From: Propionivibrio sp.
GTDB taxonomy: Bacteria; Pseudomonadota; Gammaproteobacteria; Burkholderiales; Rhodocyclaceae
Reading direction: 5' to 3'
NCBI GenBank assembly: GCA_017990155.1
Contig: JAGNOM010000025.1
Span: 1 to 16,069, forward strand
DNA: 16,069 nucleotides
How positions within the stretch are numbered: the stretch's first letter is position 1; each line of letters begins with the position of its first letter. Below the pieces are notes generated by a model. It ran no database searches. It was not told the DNA's origin and saw nothing but the letters and a program-made list of their open reading frames with translations. Of this stretch, positions 7,207-14,141 are shown piece after piece. Both the position numbers and the translations under genes were made by a program.

Positions 7207-8229
7207 TCAGGGCGTGCGTACGAAGTCATTGACTTCCACGGTGCCTTCCGACTGCACCACCAGCGCATACGATATGCGGTCGAACGTGCGGAAGACGAAA
7301 ATCAGACCGATTCGTTCGGACGGGATCTGGATACTCGCTTTTTGGTCGTTTTCATCGCGCTGGGTAACAATCCGGTTTCTTTCGAGTGCGAGGACGTGGC
7401 CAATCTCAAGGCTATCCTGGCTACCGAGATTCAACGAGACGATTGATCCGCGTCCGGCAGATCCGACGCCGCCGTAAATTGAAACGATGCGGCCATCGAC
7501 CGACGTGTCCGGCTTGTGCGGGACGTAATGGACCAGCGGTGGTTTGTTCGCCGGGATCATACGGTCGCCGCGACCGATCTCCTGTTTGGCGGACGTAATT
7601 TCAAAGGTGGCGGGTTGCCCGGGCCGGGTCTGCGTCGCGGTACCTAGATAGAATGCCTCGTAACCGAGAATCTTGGTGGTGTCAGCCGGGTCAAAAAGCG
7701 GCTTGCCGTTGCGGTAAATCTGCCAGTTTTCCTGTTTCGGGTCGGCATCATCAACGTAGGCGACGCTACCTTCTCCGAGGAAAACGCGATCCTGTTGCGT
7801 CGCGACGATCTTCGCCACCGAGTCGAGTGCATTCGCTTCAATGACCAGCGGCTCGGAAATGAACGGTTCGATCACATTGGGCGGGATCGGCGGGATCGCG
7901 GTTTCATTGATTTCCGAATAGATCTGCGGACGCAGTTTGCCGTCTTTCCGGATGCGCAACAGTGGATTGCCGTTCGCGTCGCGATCCAGAACGATCACGT
8001 CGCCTGGATAGATACGGTGCGGGTTCCTGATCTGCTCGCGGTTCATGCGCCAGATTTCCGGCCAGCGCCAGGGTTCCTTGAGAAACTGGGCGGAAATTCC
8101 CCAAAGTGTGTCGCCGGGGACAACCACGTGCTGAACCGGAGCTCTATCGGCCAACTGGATGGGGCGTTCTGTAGCACCGCAGAGCGTGGCAGCTAGGCCC
8201 AGAACAAGCGCGGATAAAGTGCGGATCAT
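7207..8229 (-). CDS. exported LysM-domain protein
   Basis: Probable periplasmic or outer-membrane-associated peptidoglycan-binding protein. Residues 1-19 form a signal peptide (MIRTLSALVLGLAATLCGA). Leu precedes Cys17, so this is not a good lipobox. One LysM domain spans about 34-81 (HVVVPGDTLWGIS through YPGDVIVLD) and retains the GDTLW and YPGD hallmarks. The remaining 250 residues are a mostly beta-type region without catalytic motifs I recognise. A hydrolase domain is not evident. A good ribosome binding site (GAGGAT read on the minus strand, 6 bases before the start) supports ATG 8229. It is the first gene of the lysM-dprA-smg unit and is divergent from def. The role is unknown; binding to cell-wall glycan is inferred from LysM alone. 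Confidence 0.9.
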   Translation of the reverse strand: MIRTLSALVLGLAATLCGATERPIQLADRAPVQHVVVPGDTLWGISAQFLKEPWRWPEIWRMNREQIRNPHRIYPGDVIVLDRDANGNPLLRIRKDGKLRPQIYSEINETAIPPIPPNVIEPFISEPLVIEANALDSVAKIVATQQDRVFLGEGSVAYVDDADPKQENWQIYRNGKPLFDPADTTKILGYEAFYLGTATQTRPGQPATFEITSAKQEIGRGDRMIPANKPPLVHYVPHKPDTSVDGRIVSIYGGVGSAGRGSIVSLNLGSQDSLEIGHVLALERNRIVTQRDENDQKASIQIPSERIGLIFVFRTFDRISYALVVQSEGTVEVNDFVRTP

Positions 8230-8369
8230 CGTGTTATCCTCATACGAGCGGTCGGCAACGTCGGAGAGTGCTTGCGGGGAGCCTTCTGGATCCGGATCGC
8301 GGAAACTTCCGTCCGTCTGAGCCTGTATTTTTCGACCGGTCCCTGCGCTGTACTAGCCGTTGCAGACTT

Positions 8370-8382
8370 CGCATACTATGCG
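8370..8382. repeat. inverted repeat CGCATA-C-TATGCG
   Basis: Perfect 6-base arms around a single central C. It overlaps the left arm of the terminator-like hairpin at 8378-8402 and forms with it two 11-base-spaced units of similar sequence (GCATACTATGC, GCACATAATGC). It could be an operator in DNA or, in RNA, a short competing stem (CGCAT/ATGCG with a 3-base loop). Confidence 0.45.
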
Positions 8383-8402
8383 CACATAATGCGCGTTTTT
8401 TT
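8378..8402 (+). terminator. terminator/attenuator-like hairpin ahead of def
   Basis: ATGCGCA (8378-8384) pairs with TGCGCGT (8390-8396), with one G-U pair and the 5-base loop CATAA. It runs directly into a tract of T to 8402, as in intrinsic terminators on the plus strand. It lies 52 bases before the def start. No plus-strand gene precedes it within the window's divergent gap, so it would act on def's own leader or on an unannotated small or antisense transcript. Confidence 0.45.
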
Positions 8403-8454
8403 CAAGATGTTGCGTTAGATTCTGCACGTAATTACTTATTCGATCAAGCATTTT

Positions 8455-8958
8455 ATGTCCTTACTACCCATCCTCCGTTATCCCGATCCACGACTGAAAA
8501 AGGTTGCCGGACGGGTCGATAAATTTGACGATAGCATTCGCCGCTTGGCCAGCGACATGGCCGAAACGATGTACGAGGCTCCGGGTATCGGGCTGGCGGC
8601 GACGCAAGTCGATGTGCACAAACGGGTGATCGTCATCGACGTCTCGGAAACACGGGATCAGCTGCTGGTGCTGATCAATCCGGAACTCGTCGAAAGCGAC
8701 GGGCTGCAGGTGTGCGAAGAGGGCTGCCTCTCGGTGCCGGGCATCTACGACAAGGTGGAACGCGCCGAACACGTCGTCGTTCGCTACTTCGACGTGGAGG
8801 GGCGCGAACAGACAATCGAGGCGGATGGCTTGCTGGCGGTTTGCCTGCAGCACGAGATGGATCATCTCGACGGACGGGTTTTCGTCGAACACCTTTCCCA
8901 ACTCAAGCAGGTGCGCATCAAGGCCAAGCTGGCAAAGCAGGCCCGGATCACGGCATGA
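8455..8958 (+). CDS. def: peptide deformylase
   Basis: Metalloenzyme that removes the formyl group from the N-terminal methionine of nascent proteins. All three signature motifs are present in the 167-residue protein: GIGLAATQ (44-51), EEGCLSVP (88-95, metal ligand Cys91) and QHEMDHLDG (132-140, ligands His133 and His137, catalytic Glu134). It starts MSLLPILRYPDPRL, a typical N-terminus. No clear ribosome binding site precedes ATG 8455. Its stop overlaps the fmt start (ATGA), the classic def-fmt pairing in which Fmt adds the formyl group that Def removes. The C-terminal basic helix (about 150-165) is typical of Gram-negative Def. Confidence 0.97.
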   Translation: MSLLPILRYPDPRLKKVAGRVDKFDDSIRRLASDMAETMYEAPGIGLAATQVDVHKRVIVIDVSETRDQLLVLINPELVESDGLQVCEEGCLSVPGIYDKVERAEHVVVRYFDVEGREQTIEADGLLAVCLQHEMDHLDGRVFVEHLSQLKQVRIKAKLAKQARITA

Positions 8959-9878
8959 GGCTGATTTTTGCCGGCACGCCGGAGTTCGCCGCGCAGGCAT
9001 TGGACGCGATCCTCCTCGCCGGGCATGAGGTCGCGTTGGTACTCACGCAGCCCGACCGTCCATCAGGCCGTGGCATGGCGTTGCGCGCCTCACTGGTCAA
9101 GGAGCGGGCCTTGGCGGCCGGCATCGAGGTGTATCAGCCGCCGACCTTGCGTGATGCGGCCGCGCAGGAGCGGGTTCGAGCGGTGGCTGCGGAGGCGATG
9201 GTGGTTGCTGCCTACGGGCTGATCCTTCCGCAGACCGTGCTCGATATACCACGTTTCGGCTGCATCAATATCCACGCTTCCCTGCTCCCGCGCTGGCGCG
9301 GTGCGGCTCCAATTCAGCGCGCGATCCTCGCCGGTGATGATGAAACCGGCGTCTGCATCATGCAGATGGAAGCCGGCCTGGACACCGGGCCGGTGCTGCT
9401 GTCCGGAACGTTGCCAGTGACTGATGACGATACGGCGGCAAGTTTGCACGACAAATTGGCGGCGCTCGGAGCGGGTCTTGTCGTCGATGCTCTGGCGAAA
9501 CTGCCGATGGCTTCCTGTCCACAGCCGGAGGCCGGTGTGACTTATGCCGCCAAGATCGAGAAAGGCGAAGCGCCGCTCGACTGGCGGCTGTCGGCCGCTC
9601 AGTTGGCGCGCCAGGTGCGTGCTTTCAATCCCTTCCCCGGCGCGCTGGGCAGCTATCAAGGGACTCCGATCAAGGTCTGGAGCGCGCGCGTCGGCGAGGC
9701 CGCGGGTCGGCCCGGAAGCGTCCTGTCAGTCGGCAAGAACGGCATCGTCGTCGCTTGCGGCGAAGGTTCGCTCTGTCTGCTCGAACTGCAGAAAGCGGGC
9801 GGGAAGCGTCTGCCGGTCGCCCAGTTCCTGGCTGGAATGCCCGTCGCGCTTGACTCGGCTTTCGACCTCCCGGCTTGA
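8955..9878 (+). CDS. fmt: methionyl-tRNA formyltransferase
   Basis: Transfers a formyl group from 10-formyl-tetrahydrofolate to initiator Met-tRNA in the cytoplasm, marking it for translation initiation. The 307-residue protein opens MRLIFAGTPEFAAQAL. The formyl-transferase core carries INIHASLLPRWRGAAPIQRAI with catalytic Asn105 and His107, and MEAGLDTGP with Asp143. These match the Asn/His/Asp triad of E. coli Fmt with a constant offset of three. The C-terminal tRNA-binding domain (about 205-305) begins around TYAAKIEKGEAPLDW. An upstream in-frame extension to 8712 exists, but it lies inside def and ATG 8955 matches the family start. Coupled to def by a four-base overlap. Confidence 0.97.
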   Translation: MRLIFAGTPEFAAQALDAILLAGHEVALVLTQPDRPSGRGMALRASLVKERALAAGIEVYQPPTLRDAAAQERVRAVAAEAMVVAAYGLILPQTVLDIPRFGCINIHASLLPRWRGAAPIQRAILAGDDETGVCIMQMEAGLDTGPVLLSGTLPVTDDDTAASLHDKLAALGAGLVVDALAKLPMASCPQPEAGVTYAAKIEKGEAPLDWRLSAAQLARQVRAFNPFPGALGSYQGTPIKVWSARVGEAAGRPGSVLSVGKNGIVVACGEGSLCLLELQKAGGKRLPVAQFLAGMPVALDSAFDLPA

Positions 9879-9910
9879 TTTTCAACGCTTGCGCCCAATC
9901 TTGGTCGTAG

Positions 9911-9931
9911 CGCGGCTCGTGCTCTGCCGCG
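9911..9931 (+). other. GC-rich hairpin in the fmt-htpX gap
   Basis: CGCGGC (9911-9916) and GCCGCG (9926-9931) are perfect 6-base arms around a 9-base loop, within the 88-base gap after fmt and 21 bases before the htpX ribosome binding site. No T-run follows. It could be a leader structure. I see no convincing sigma-32 promoter here, although htpX is a stress gene in other bacteria. Confidence 0.3.
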
Positions 9932-9951
9932 AATCCGCATCACTGCGCGAC

Positions 9952-9958
9952 AAGGAGG
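9952..9958 (+). promoter_or_regulatory. strong ribosome binding site for htpX
   Basis: AAGGAGG followed by 8 bases to ATG 9967. This fixes the start and excludes a longer in-frame reading that would run back into fmt. Confidence 0.85.
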
Positions 9959-9966
9959 TTACGACG

Positions 9967-10815
9967 ATGTTGGGCAACTGGTTGAAGACCTCGCTGCTGA
10001 TGGCGGCGATCATGGCGCTGTTCGGTGTGGTCGGTGGCTATATCGGTGGCGCTTCGGGCATGATCATGGCGCTGCTGTTCGGCGGCGCGATGAATCTCTT
10101 TGCGTACTGGTTTTCCGACTCGATGGTGTTGAAGATGTACAACGCCCGCGAAGTCGACGAAACCTCGGCGCCGCAGTTCTACGCGATGGTGCGCGAGCTC
10201 GCGCAACGTGCCGGCTTGCCCATGCCGCGCGTCTATCTGATCGACGAAGCGCAGCCGAATGCGTTCGCCACGGGGCGCAATCCGGAACATGCGGCCGTCG
10301 CCGCGACGACGGGCATCCTGCGCATGCTTTCGGCGCGCGAAATCCGCGGCGTCATGGCGCATGAGCTGGCGCACGTGCGCCACCGCGACATTCTGATCTC
10401 GACGATCTCGGCGACCATGGCCGGGGCCATTTCGGCGCTCGCCAATTTCGCCATGTTCTTTGGCGGACGTGATTCCGAAGGTCGTCCGGCCAACCCAATT
10501 GCCAGTCTGGCGGTTGCCCTGCTGGCGCCGCTGGCCGCGTCGCTGATCCAGATGGCGATTTCGCGTTCGCGCGAATTCGAGGCCGATCGGGGCGGTGCCG
10601 AAATCTGCGGCGATCCCAATGCGCTCGCCGACGCGCTGATCAAGATTGATTCGTACGCGCGCGGCATTCCGATGCCGACCGCCGAGGCACATCCGGCGAC
10701 CGCGCAAATGATGATCATGAACCCGCTGGCGGGCGGCGGCATCGCCAACCTGTTCAGTACCCACCCGGCGACCGAGGATCGCGTCGCGCGATTGCGCCAA
10801 CTGGCCCGAGGGTGA
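9967..10815 (+). CDS. htpX: membrane zinc metalloprotease HtpX
   Basis: M48-family protease of the cytoplasmic membrane that degrades misfolded membrane proteins, with the active site on the cytoplasmic side. The 282-residue protein has two N-terminal membrane segments (about 6-26 and 31-50). The HELAH zinc motif is at 132-136 with catalytic Glu133. Further hydrophobic stretches occur near 145-165 and 178-197. The third ligand is likely Glu203 in SREFEAD (ExxxD). It ends with the usual STHPATEDRVARL segment. Length is close to the roughly 290 residues of E. coli HtpX. It converges on the S1/P1 nuclease gene with only 12 bases between the stops and no obvious terminator. Confidence 0.96.
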   Translation: MLGNWLKTSLLMAAIMALFGVVGGYIGGASGMIMALLFGGAMNLFAYWFSDSMVLKMYNAREVDETSAPQFYAMVRELAQRAGLPMPRVYLIDEAQPNAFATGRNPEHAAVAATTGILRMLSAREIRGVMAHELAHVRHRDILISTISATMAGAISALANFAMFFGGRDSEGRPANPIASLAVALLAPLAASLIQMAISRSREFEADRGGAEICGDPNALADALIKIDSYARGIPMPTAEAHPATAQMMIMNPLAGGGIANLFSTHPATEDRVARLRQLARG

Positions 10816-10827
10816 GTCGAGGCAGCT

Positions 10828-11772
10828 CTATTTCAGGTGTTTGCGCAGTATGTCGGCCAGGCGATATCCGGCGGCGACGATGCGTTGGTTGGCAATCTCC
10901 TTGGCGTTCTCGAAGAATGCCTTGCTGATTCTGCGTTGGCGGCTGTAGTCGGCCGGGAAGCCGTCGGTCTGGGCGACTTGCCAGCTTTCGTCGATCCATT
11001 GCGTCGGACTTGATGGCCGGGGTGGCGGGTACATCGCAGTCAGGGCCCGACACGCCGAATCAAGCCTGCTTCCGGAAAGCCCGGAAGGACCGGGCAGATC
11101 GTCCCAGAAGGCGTGCAGGCTCGTTGTCCGTTTGCGCGGCGCGGAGGGGTCGAGCAGCTTCAGATCGCCTTGAGGCGCGTCCCAAGCGGCGTCGGCGTCG
11201 ATGACATGAAAGGGCTGGTGCGCGTCGGCAACGAGATGGATCAGCCAGGGCAAGGCATAGCTGCGGCGCATTGTCGTGCGTTCCGAAGATTCTCGCGAGC
11301 CAAGTGTCGCAGCCAGTACCTCAAGCTGGGTGTCCAGCTGACCGGCGCGGTCGCCTTCGCCGCTTCGTGCTGCTGGATAGCCGTCCAGCGGGCGATTCAC
11401 GTAGTGCCAGTCGCGATGATTGTCCATGTCGGGAAATCCCGGCAGCAGCGGTGTCGCCGGGTCGCCGGTGTCGTGGAAACGCGGGTCGTAACGGATCAGG
11501 TCGGCCCACGTTGAGGCTTCGATGAACGCCGTGCGGTCGTGATCGTTCTTGCTGGCTTTGCGCGTCCAGCGCGCGTAGTCCGGATGCCGACGTAGCAGCT
11601 GGCTGATGGCCTCCCGGCTCGAGACGGGGAGTTGATCCCAGGCGATGCACGCCGACAAGCGGTGTCCGGAAAAATTCCAGGCCAAGGCCGGTGTCGGTAG
11701 CACGAAGAAAAGCAAGGCCGGCAAGAGGAATCGTCGCCAACTCGTCTCTGGCAAAGCGTACTTATCGATCAA
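10828..11772 (-). CDS. secreted S1/P1-type zinc-dependent nuclease
   Basis: Likely periplasmic or secreted phosphodiesterase of the S1/P1 family, which cleaves single-stranded nucleic acid and 3'-nucleotides with three zinc ions. A signal peptide ending PTPALA precedes a mature N-terminal Trp. The mature protein begins WNFSGH, supplying Trp1 and His6 as in P1 nuclease. Other ligands are all visible: Asp in STWADLIR, His in WHYVN, His/Asp/His in HLVADAHQPFH with 4- and 10-residue spacing, and His/Asp in HAFWDD. I chose TTG 11772 because AGAGGA lies 8 bases upstream (11781-11786). TTG 11805 and TTG 11754 are alternatives. With 11772 the gene overlaps the upstream CDF gene by 11 bases and is probably co-transcribed. 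Substrate preference is not predictable. Confidence 0.9.
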   Translation of the reverse strand: MIDKYALPETSWRRFLLPALLFFVLPTPALAWNFSGHRLSACIAWDQLPVSSREAISQLLRRHPDYARWTRKASKNDHDRTAFIEASTWADLIRYDPRFHDTGDPATPLLPGFPDMDNHRDWHYVNRPLDGYPAARSGEGDRAGQLDTQLEVLAATLGSRESSERTTMRRSYALPWLIHLVADAHQPFHVIDADAAWDAPQGDLKLLDPSAPRKRTTSLHAFWDDLPGPSGLSGSRLDSACRALTAMYPPPRPSSPTQWIDESWQVAQTDGFPADYSRQRRISKAFFENAKEIANQRIVAAGYRLADILRKHLK

Positions 11773-12661
11773 GCGCGATGTCCTCTTGTGAGACCGGGTC
11801 TTCAAGCGGCTCCAGGTGGGTCATCACGGCGCAACGCGGAAGGGCCTGACGAATGTCGTGCTCGAGCCGTTCGGCGAGCTCGTGGCCGCGCTGGATCGTC
11901 CAGTGGCCGGGGACGAGCACATGCAAGTCCACAAAACGGCGTGCGCCGGATTCGCGCGTGCGCAGGGCGTGGAAATCGACGCCGTTTTCGCGATAGCGCG
12001 CGAGAATGGCGAGCACCAGCGCATGGTCTTCGGCCGGCAGCGCGACGTCCATCAAGCCGGTCGTCGAACGGCGCAGTAGCTTCCAGCCGGTCCACACGAT
12101 ATTCGCGGCGACCAGCAGCGCCAGCGCCGGGTCAAGCCAGTACCAGCCGGTCAGCGCGACGGCACCGACACCGCCGATAACGCCAACCGAGGTCCAGACG
12201 TCGGTCATCAGATGGTGCGCGTCGGCTTCGAGTGTGACCGAACGGTGCTTGCGCCCGGCGGCAAGCAGGATGCGCGCGGTGAACAGATTGACCAGCGATG
12301 CGACGACCGAGACCACCAAACCAAGGTCTATATGGTTCAGCGCTTGCGGATGGAGCAGGCGCTCACTTGCGGCGACCCCGATGCCGATCGCGGCGAGCAG
12401 GATGAGCAAGCCCTCGAAGCCACTGGAAAAGTACTCGGCCTTGCCATGACCGTAGGCGTGGCGCTCGTCGGCCGGCATCTCGGCGATGGTGATCATCGCC
12501 AGCGCCATCAACGCCCCGGTCAGATTGACGACGGATTCCAGCGCATCGGAGAGCAGGCCGACCGAACCGGTCAGCCACCAGGCCAGGCTCTTCAGCGCAA
12601 TGGTCGTCACGGCGGCGCCGATTGAGAGCCAGGCGTAGCGTTTGAGGGAGATCGCGGACAT
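11762..12661 (-). CDS. cation diffusion facilitator family metal exporter
   Basis: Inner-membrane antiporter that exports divalent metal (Zn, Fe, Mn or Cd) from the cytoplasm. The 299-residue protein begins MSAISLKRYAWLSIG. About six membrane segments are expected. Segment 2 carries LSDALESVVNL with Asp39, but the residue four before it is Gly rather than the Asp of E. coli FieF. The HGKAEYF loop is at 72-78. Segment 5 has AHHLMTDV with His150 and Asp154. The cytoplasmic tail contains LRTRESGARRFVDLHV and VMTHLEP, closely resembling the FieF dimerisation domain. The frame is open to 12796, but those 45 residues are unlike the family and overlap the rsmB control region, so ATG 12661 is preferred. 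Metal specificity is uncertain. Overlaps the downstream S1/P1 nuclease. Confidence 0.92.
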   Translation of the reverse strand: MSAISLKRYAWLSIGAAVTTIALKSLAWWLTGSVGLLSDALESVVNLTGALMALAMITIAEMPADERHAYGHGKAEYFSSGFEGLLILLAAIGIGVAASERLLHPQALNHIDLGLVVSVVASLVNLFTARILLAAGRKHRSVTLEADAHHLMTDVWTSVGVIGGVGAVALTGWYWLDPALALLVAANIVWTGWKLLRRSTTGLMDVALPAEDHALVLAILARYRENGVDFHALRTRESGARRFVDLHVLVPGHWTIQRGHELAERLEHDIRQALPRCAVMTHLEPLEDPVSQEDIALDR

Positions 12662-12701
12662 GCCCGGATTATGGGTGCCGGAAGCCGGTCTTGTCATCAT
12701 C

Positions 12702-14141
12702 ATGCTAAACTCGATCAACCCCAAAACATTGCGAATCATAGCCTTGACCAACTCTCCACCCTCTTCCTCCGCGCCGCGTCGCGTGCGGGTCATCAAGACA
12801 ACTCGCCCCGCGCCGGCCGATCATGATGTGACCGCTCCCCGACCTTCCGGCGGCGACCCCCCGAAGGCACCGACGGCACGTTCTCTGGCCGCCGATTCGC
12901 TGGGCTGGAGTCTGCTGCTCGCCGCCCGTGTGCTGGCAGCGGTCTATGCCGGGAAGAGCCTGAGCGAAGCCCTGAATGTTCTGGCGGCCGAACCGCCGGC
13001 CGCACGTGCGGCGTCGCAGGACATTGCCTACGGCGTGCTGCGTCGCTACGGCTGGGGCGAATTCATCCTCGGTCGGCTGATGACGAAACCGCTGACGCAC
13101 GCCGAAACGCAAGCGCTGCTCATGGCTGCGCTGTACCGGCTCGATACGCGACCGGAATCGCCGCATACGGTCGTCGATCAGGCGGTGATCGCCGCCGGCG
13201 AACTGGCGGGTGGCGTCTTCAAGGGGCTGGTCAATGGCGTCCTGCGGAATTTTCTGCGCCAGCGCGACGCCCTATTGGACCAGATGAAGCAGGACGACGA
13301 GGTTGTGTATCAGCATCCGCGTTGGTGGCTTTCGCGTTTGCGCCGGAGTTATCGTGACGATTGGTCGTCGATTGTTGCCGCGGCTAACGAACAGCCACCG
13401 ATGACCCTGCGCGTGAACTTGCGGCAGTTAACGGTCGCCGAGTACTTGGGCCGGCTGGAAGCGGCCGGTTTGTCGGCACGGCCGGTCGGTCATTGCGGGC
13501 TGGTGCTGCAGAGGCCGGTGCCGGTCGACGCCCTGCCCGGTTTCTTTGAAGGCCTAGTCTCGGTACAGGATGCCGGTGCGCAGCGTGCGGCGGAACTGCT
13601 GGCGCCGCCGGACGGCGCGCGCGTGCTCGATGCCTGCGCCGCGCCGGGTGGCAAGACGGCGCATCTGCTCGAAGCGGCCAATCTTGATCTGCTGGCGCTC
13701 GACATCGACGCCGGCCGCACGCAGCGCATCGAGGACAATCTGCAGCGGCTCGGATTGCACGCCGAAATCAAGGTCGCCGACTGCATCGACGTGAATCGCT
13801 GGTGGGACGGCCGGCTGTTCGACGCCATCCTGGCCGACGTGCCCTGCTCGGCCTCGGGCGTCGTGCGTCGCCATCCGGACATCAAGCGCTTGCGCCGCGA
13901 GAGCGATATCCGGCGCTTTGCCCACACGCAGGCAGAGATCCTCGACGTTCTCTGGACCGTGCTCAAGCCGGGCGGGACGTTGCTGTACGCGACCTGTTCC
14001 GTTTTCCCGGAAGAAAACTCGGCGCAGATCGACGCCTTTCTCGTCCGCCAGCCTGGAGCGGTTCGTCTGAGCGAAGCGCAACTGCTGCCGCAGTCAGATC
14101 ACGACGGTTTCTACTATGCGCTGTTGCGAAAGCCCGACTAG
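12702..14141 (+). CDS. rsmB: 16S rRNA (cytosine(967)-C5)-methyltransferase
   Basis: Methylates C967 of 16S rRNA using S-adenosylmethionine. A NusB-like RNA-binding domain (about 65-190 from ATG 12702) precedes the Rossmann methyltransferase domain. That domain has DACAAPGGKTAHL at 310-322, DVPCSASGVVRRHPDIK with Cys382, and ATCSVFPEEN with the catalytic-type Cys432, both cysteines as expected for an RNA m5C enzyme. The start is unsure: ATG 12702, TTG 12744, GTG 12783 and GTG 12828 are all in frame and none has a good ribosome binding site. From 12702 the first 60 residues are rich in Pro, Ala, Arg and Thr and look disordered. It follows def-fmt-htpX in the usual gene order, interrupted here by the minus-strand pair. 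Confidence 0.93.
   Translation: MLNSINPKTLRIIALTNSPPSSSAPRRVRVIKTTRPAPADHDVTAPRPSGGDPPKAPTARSLAADSLGWSLLLAARVLAAVYAGKSLSEALNVLAAEPPAARAASQDIAYGVLRRYGWGEFILGRLMTKPLTHAETQALLMAALYRLDTRPESPHTVVDQAVIAAGELAGGVFKGLVNGVLRNFLRQRDALLDQMKQDDEVVYQHPRWWLSRLRRSYRDDWSSIVAAANEQPPMTLRVNLRQLTVAEYLGRLEAAGLSARPVGHCGLVLQRPVPVDALPGFFEGLVSVQDAGAQRAAELLAPPDGARVLDACAAPGGKTAHLLEAANLDLLALDIDAGRTQRIEDNLQRLGLHAEIKVADCIDVNRWWDGRLFDAILADVPCSASGVVRRHPDIKRLRRESDIRRFAHTQAEILDVLWTVLKPGGTLLYATCSVFPEENSAQIDAFLVRQPGAVRLSEAQLLPQSDHDGFYYALLRKPD
12703..12711 (+). promoter_or_regulatory. candidate extended -10 promoter for rsmB
   Basis: TGCTAAACT fits the extended -10 pattern TGnTAnnnT, without a recognisable -35. If real, transcription would start near 12718, downstream of ATG 12702. 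This would favour TTG 12744 or a later in-frame start for rsmB. Confidence 0.3.

Larger units (their letters stand above)
8230..8454. promoter_or_regulatory. divergent control region between lysM gene and def
   Basis: 225 bases without a credible gene; it must contain the promoters of both divergent units. Its right half is clearly AT-richer. On the plus strand TTGCAG (8360-8365) and CATAAT (8385-8390) have a long 19-base spacer. A weaker TTGCGT/TACTTA pair lies at 8410-8438. On the minus strand TTGAAA is at 8400-8405. A small palindrome CGGAAACTTCCG-type element (arms CGGAA/TTCCG) lies at 8300-8311. None of the promoter calls is strong. Confidence 0.45.

Noticed and set aside
8268..8522. 84-codon plus-strand open frame in the lysM-def gap
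   Set aside because: It runs out of frame into def, lacks a ribosome binding site and resembles no family. The gap is better explained as a control region.
9940..10800. 286-codon open frame on the minus strand opposite htpX
   Set aside because: Arg/His/Gln-rich composition and complete antisense overlap with an intact HtpX; a codon-bias shadow.
12662..12796. 45-residue N-terminal extension of the CDF exporter
   Set aside because: The sequence is unlike CDF N-termini and would overlap the rsmB start region. MSAISLKRYAW is a typical CDF beginning.
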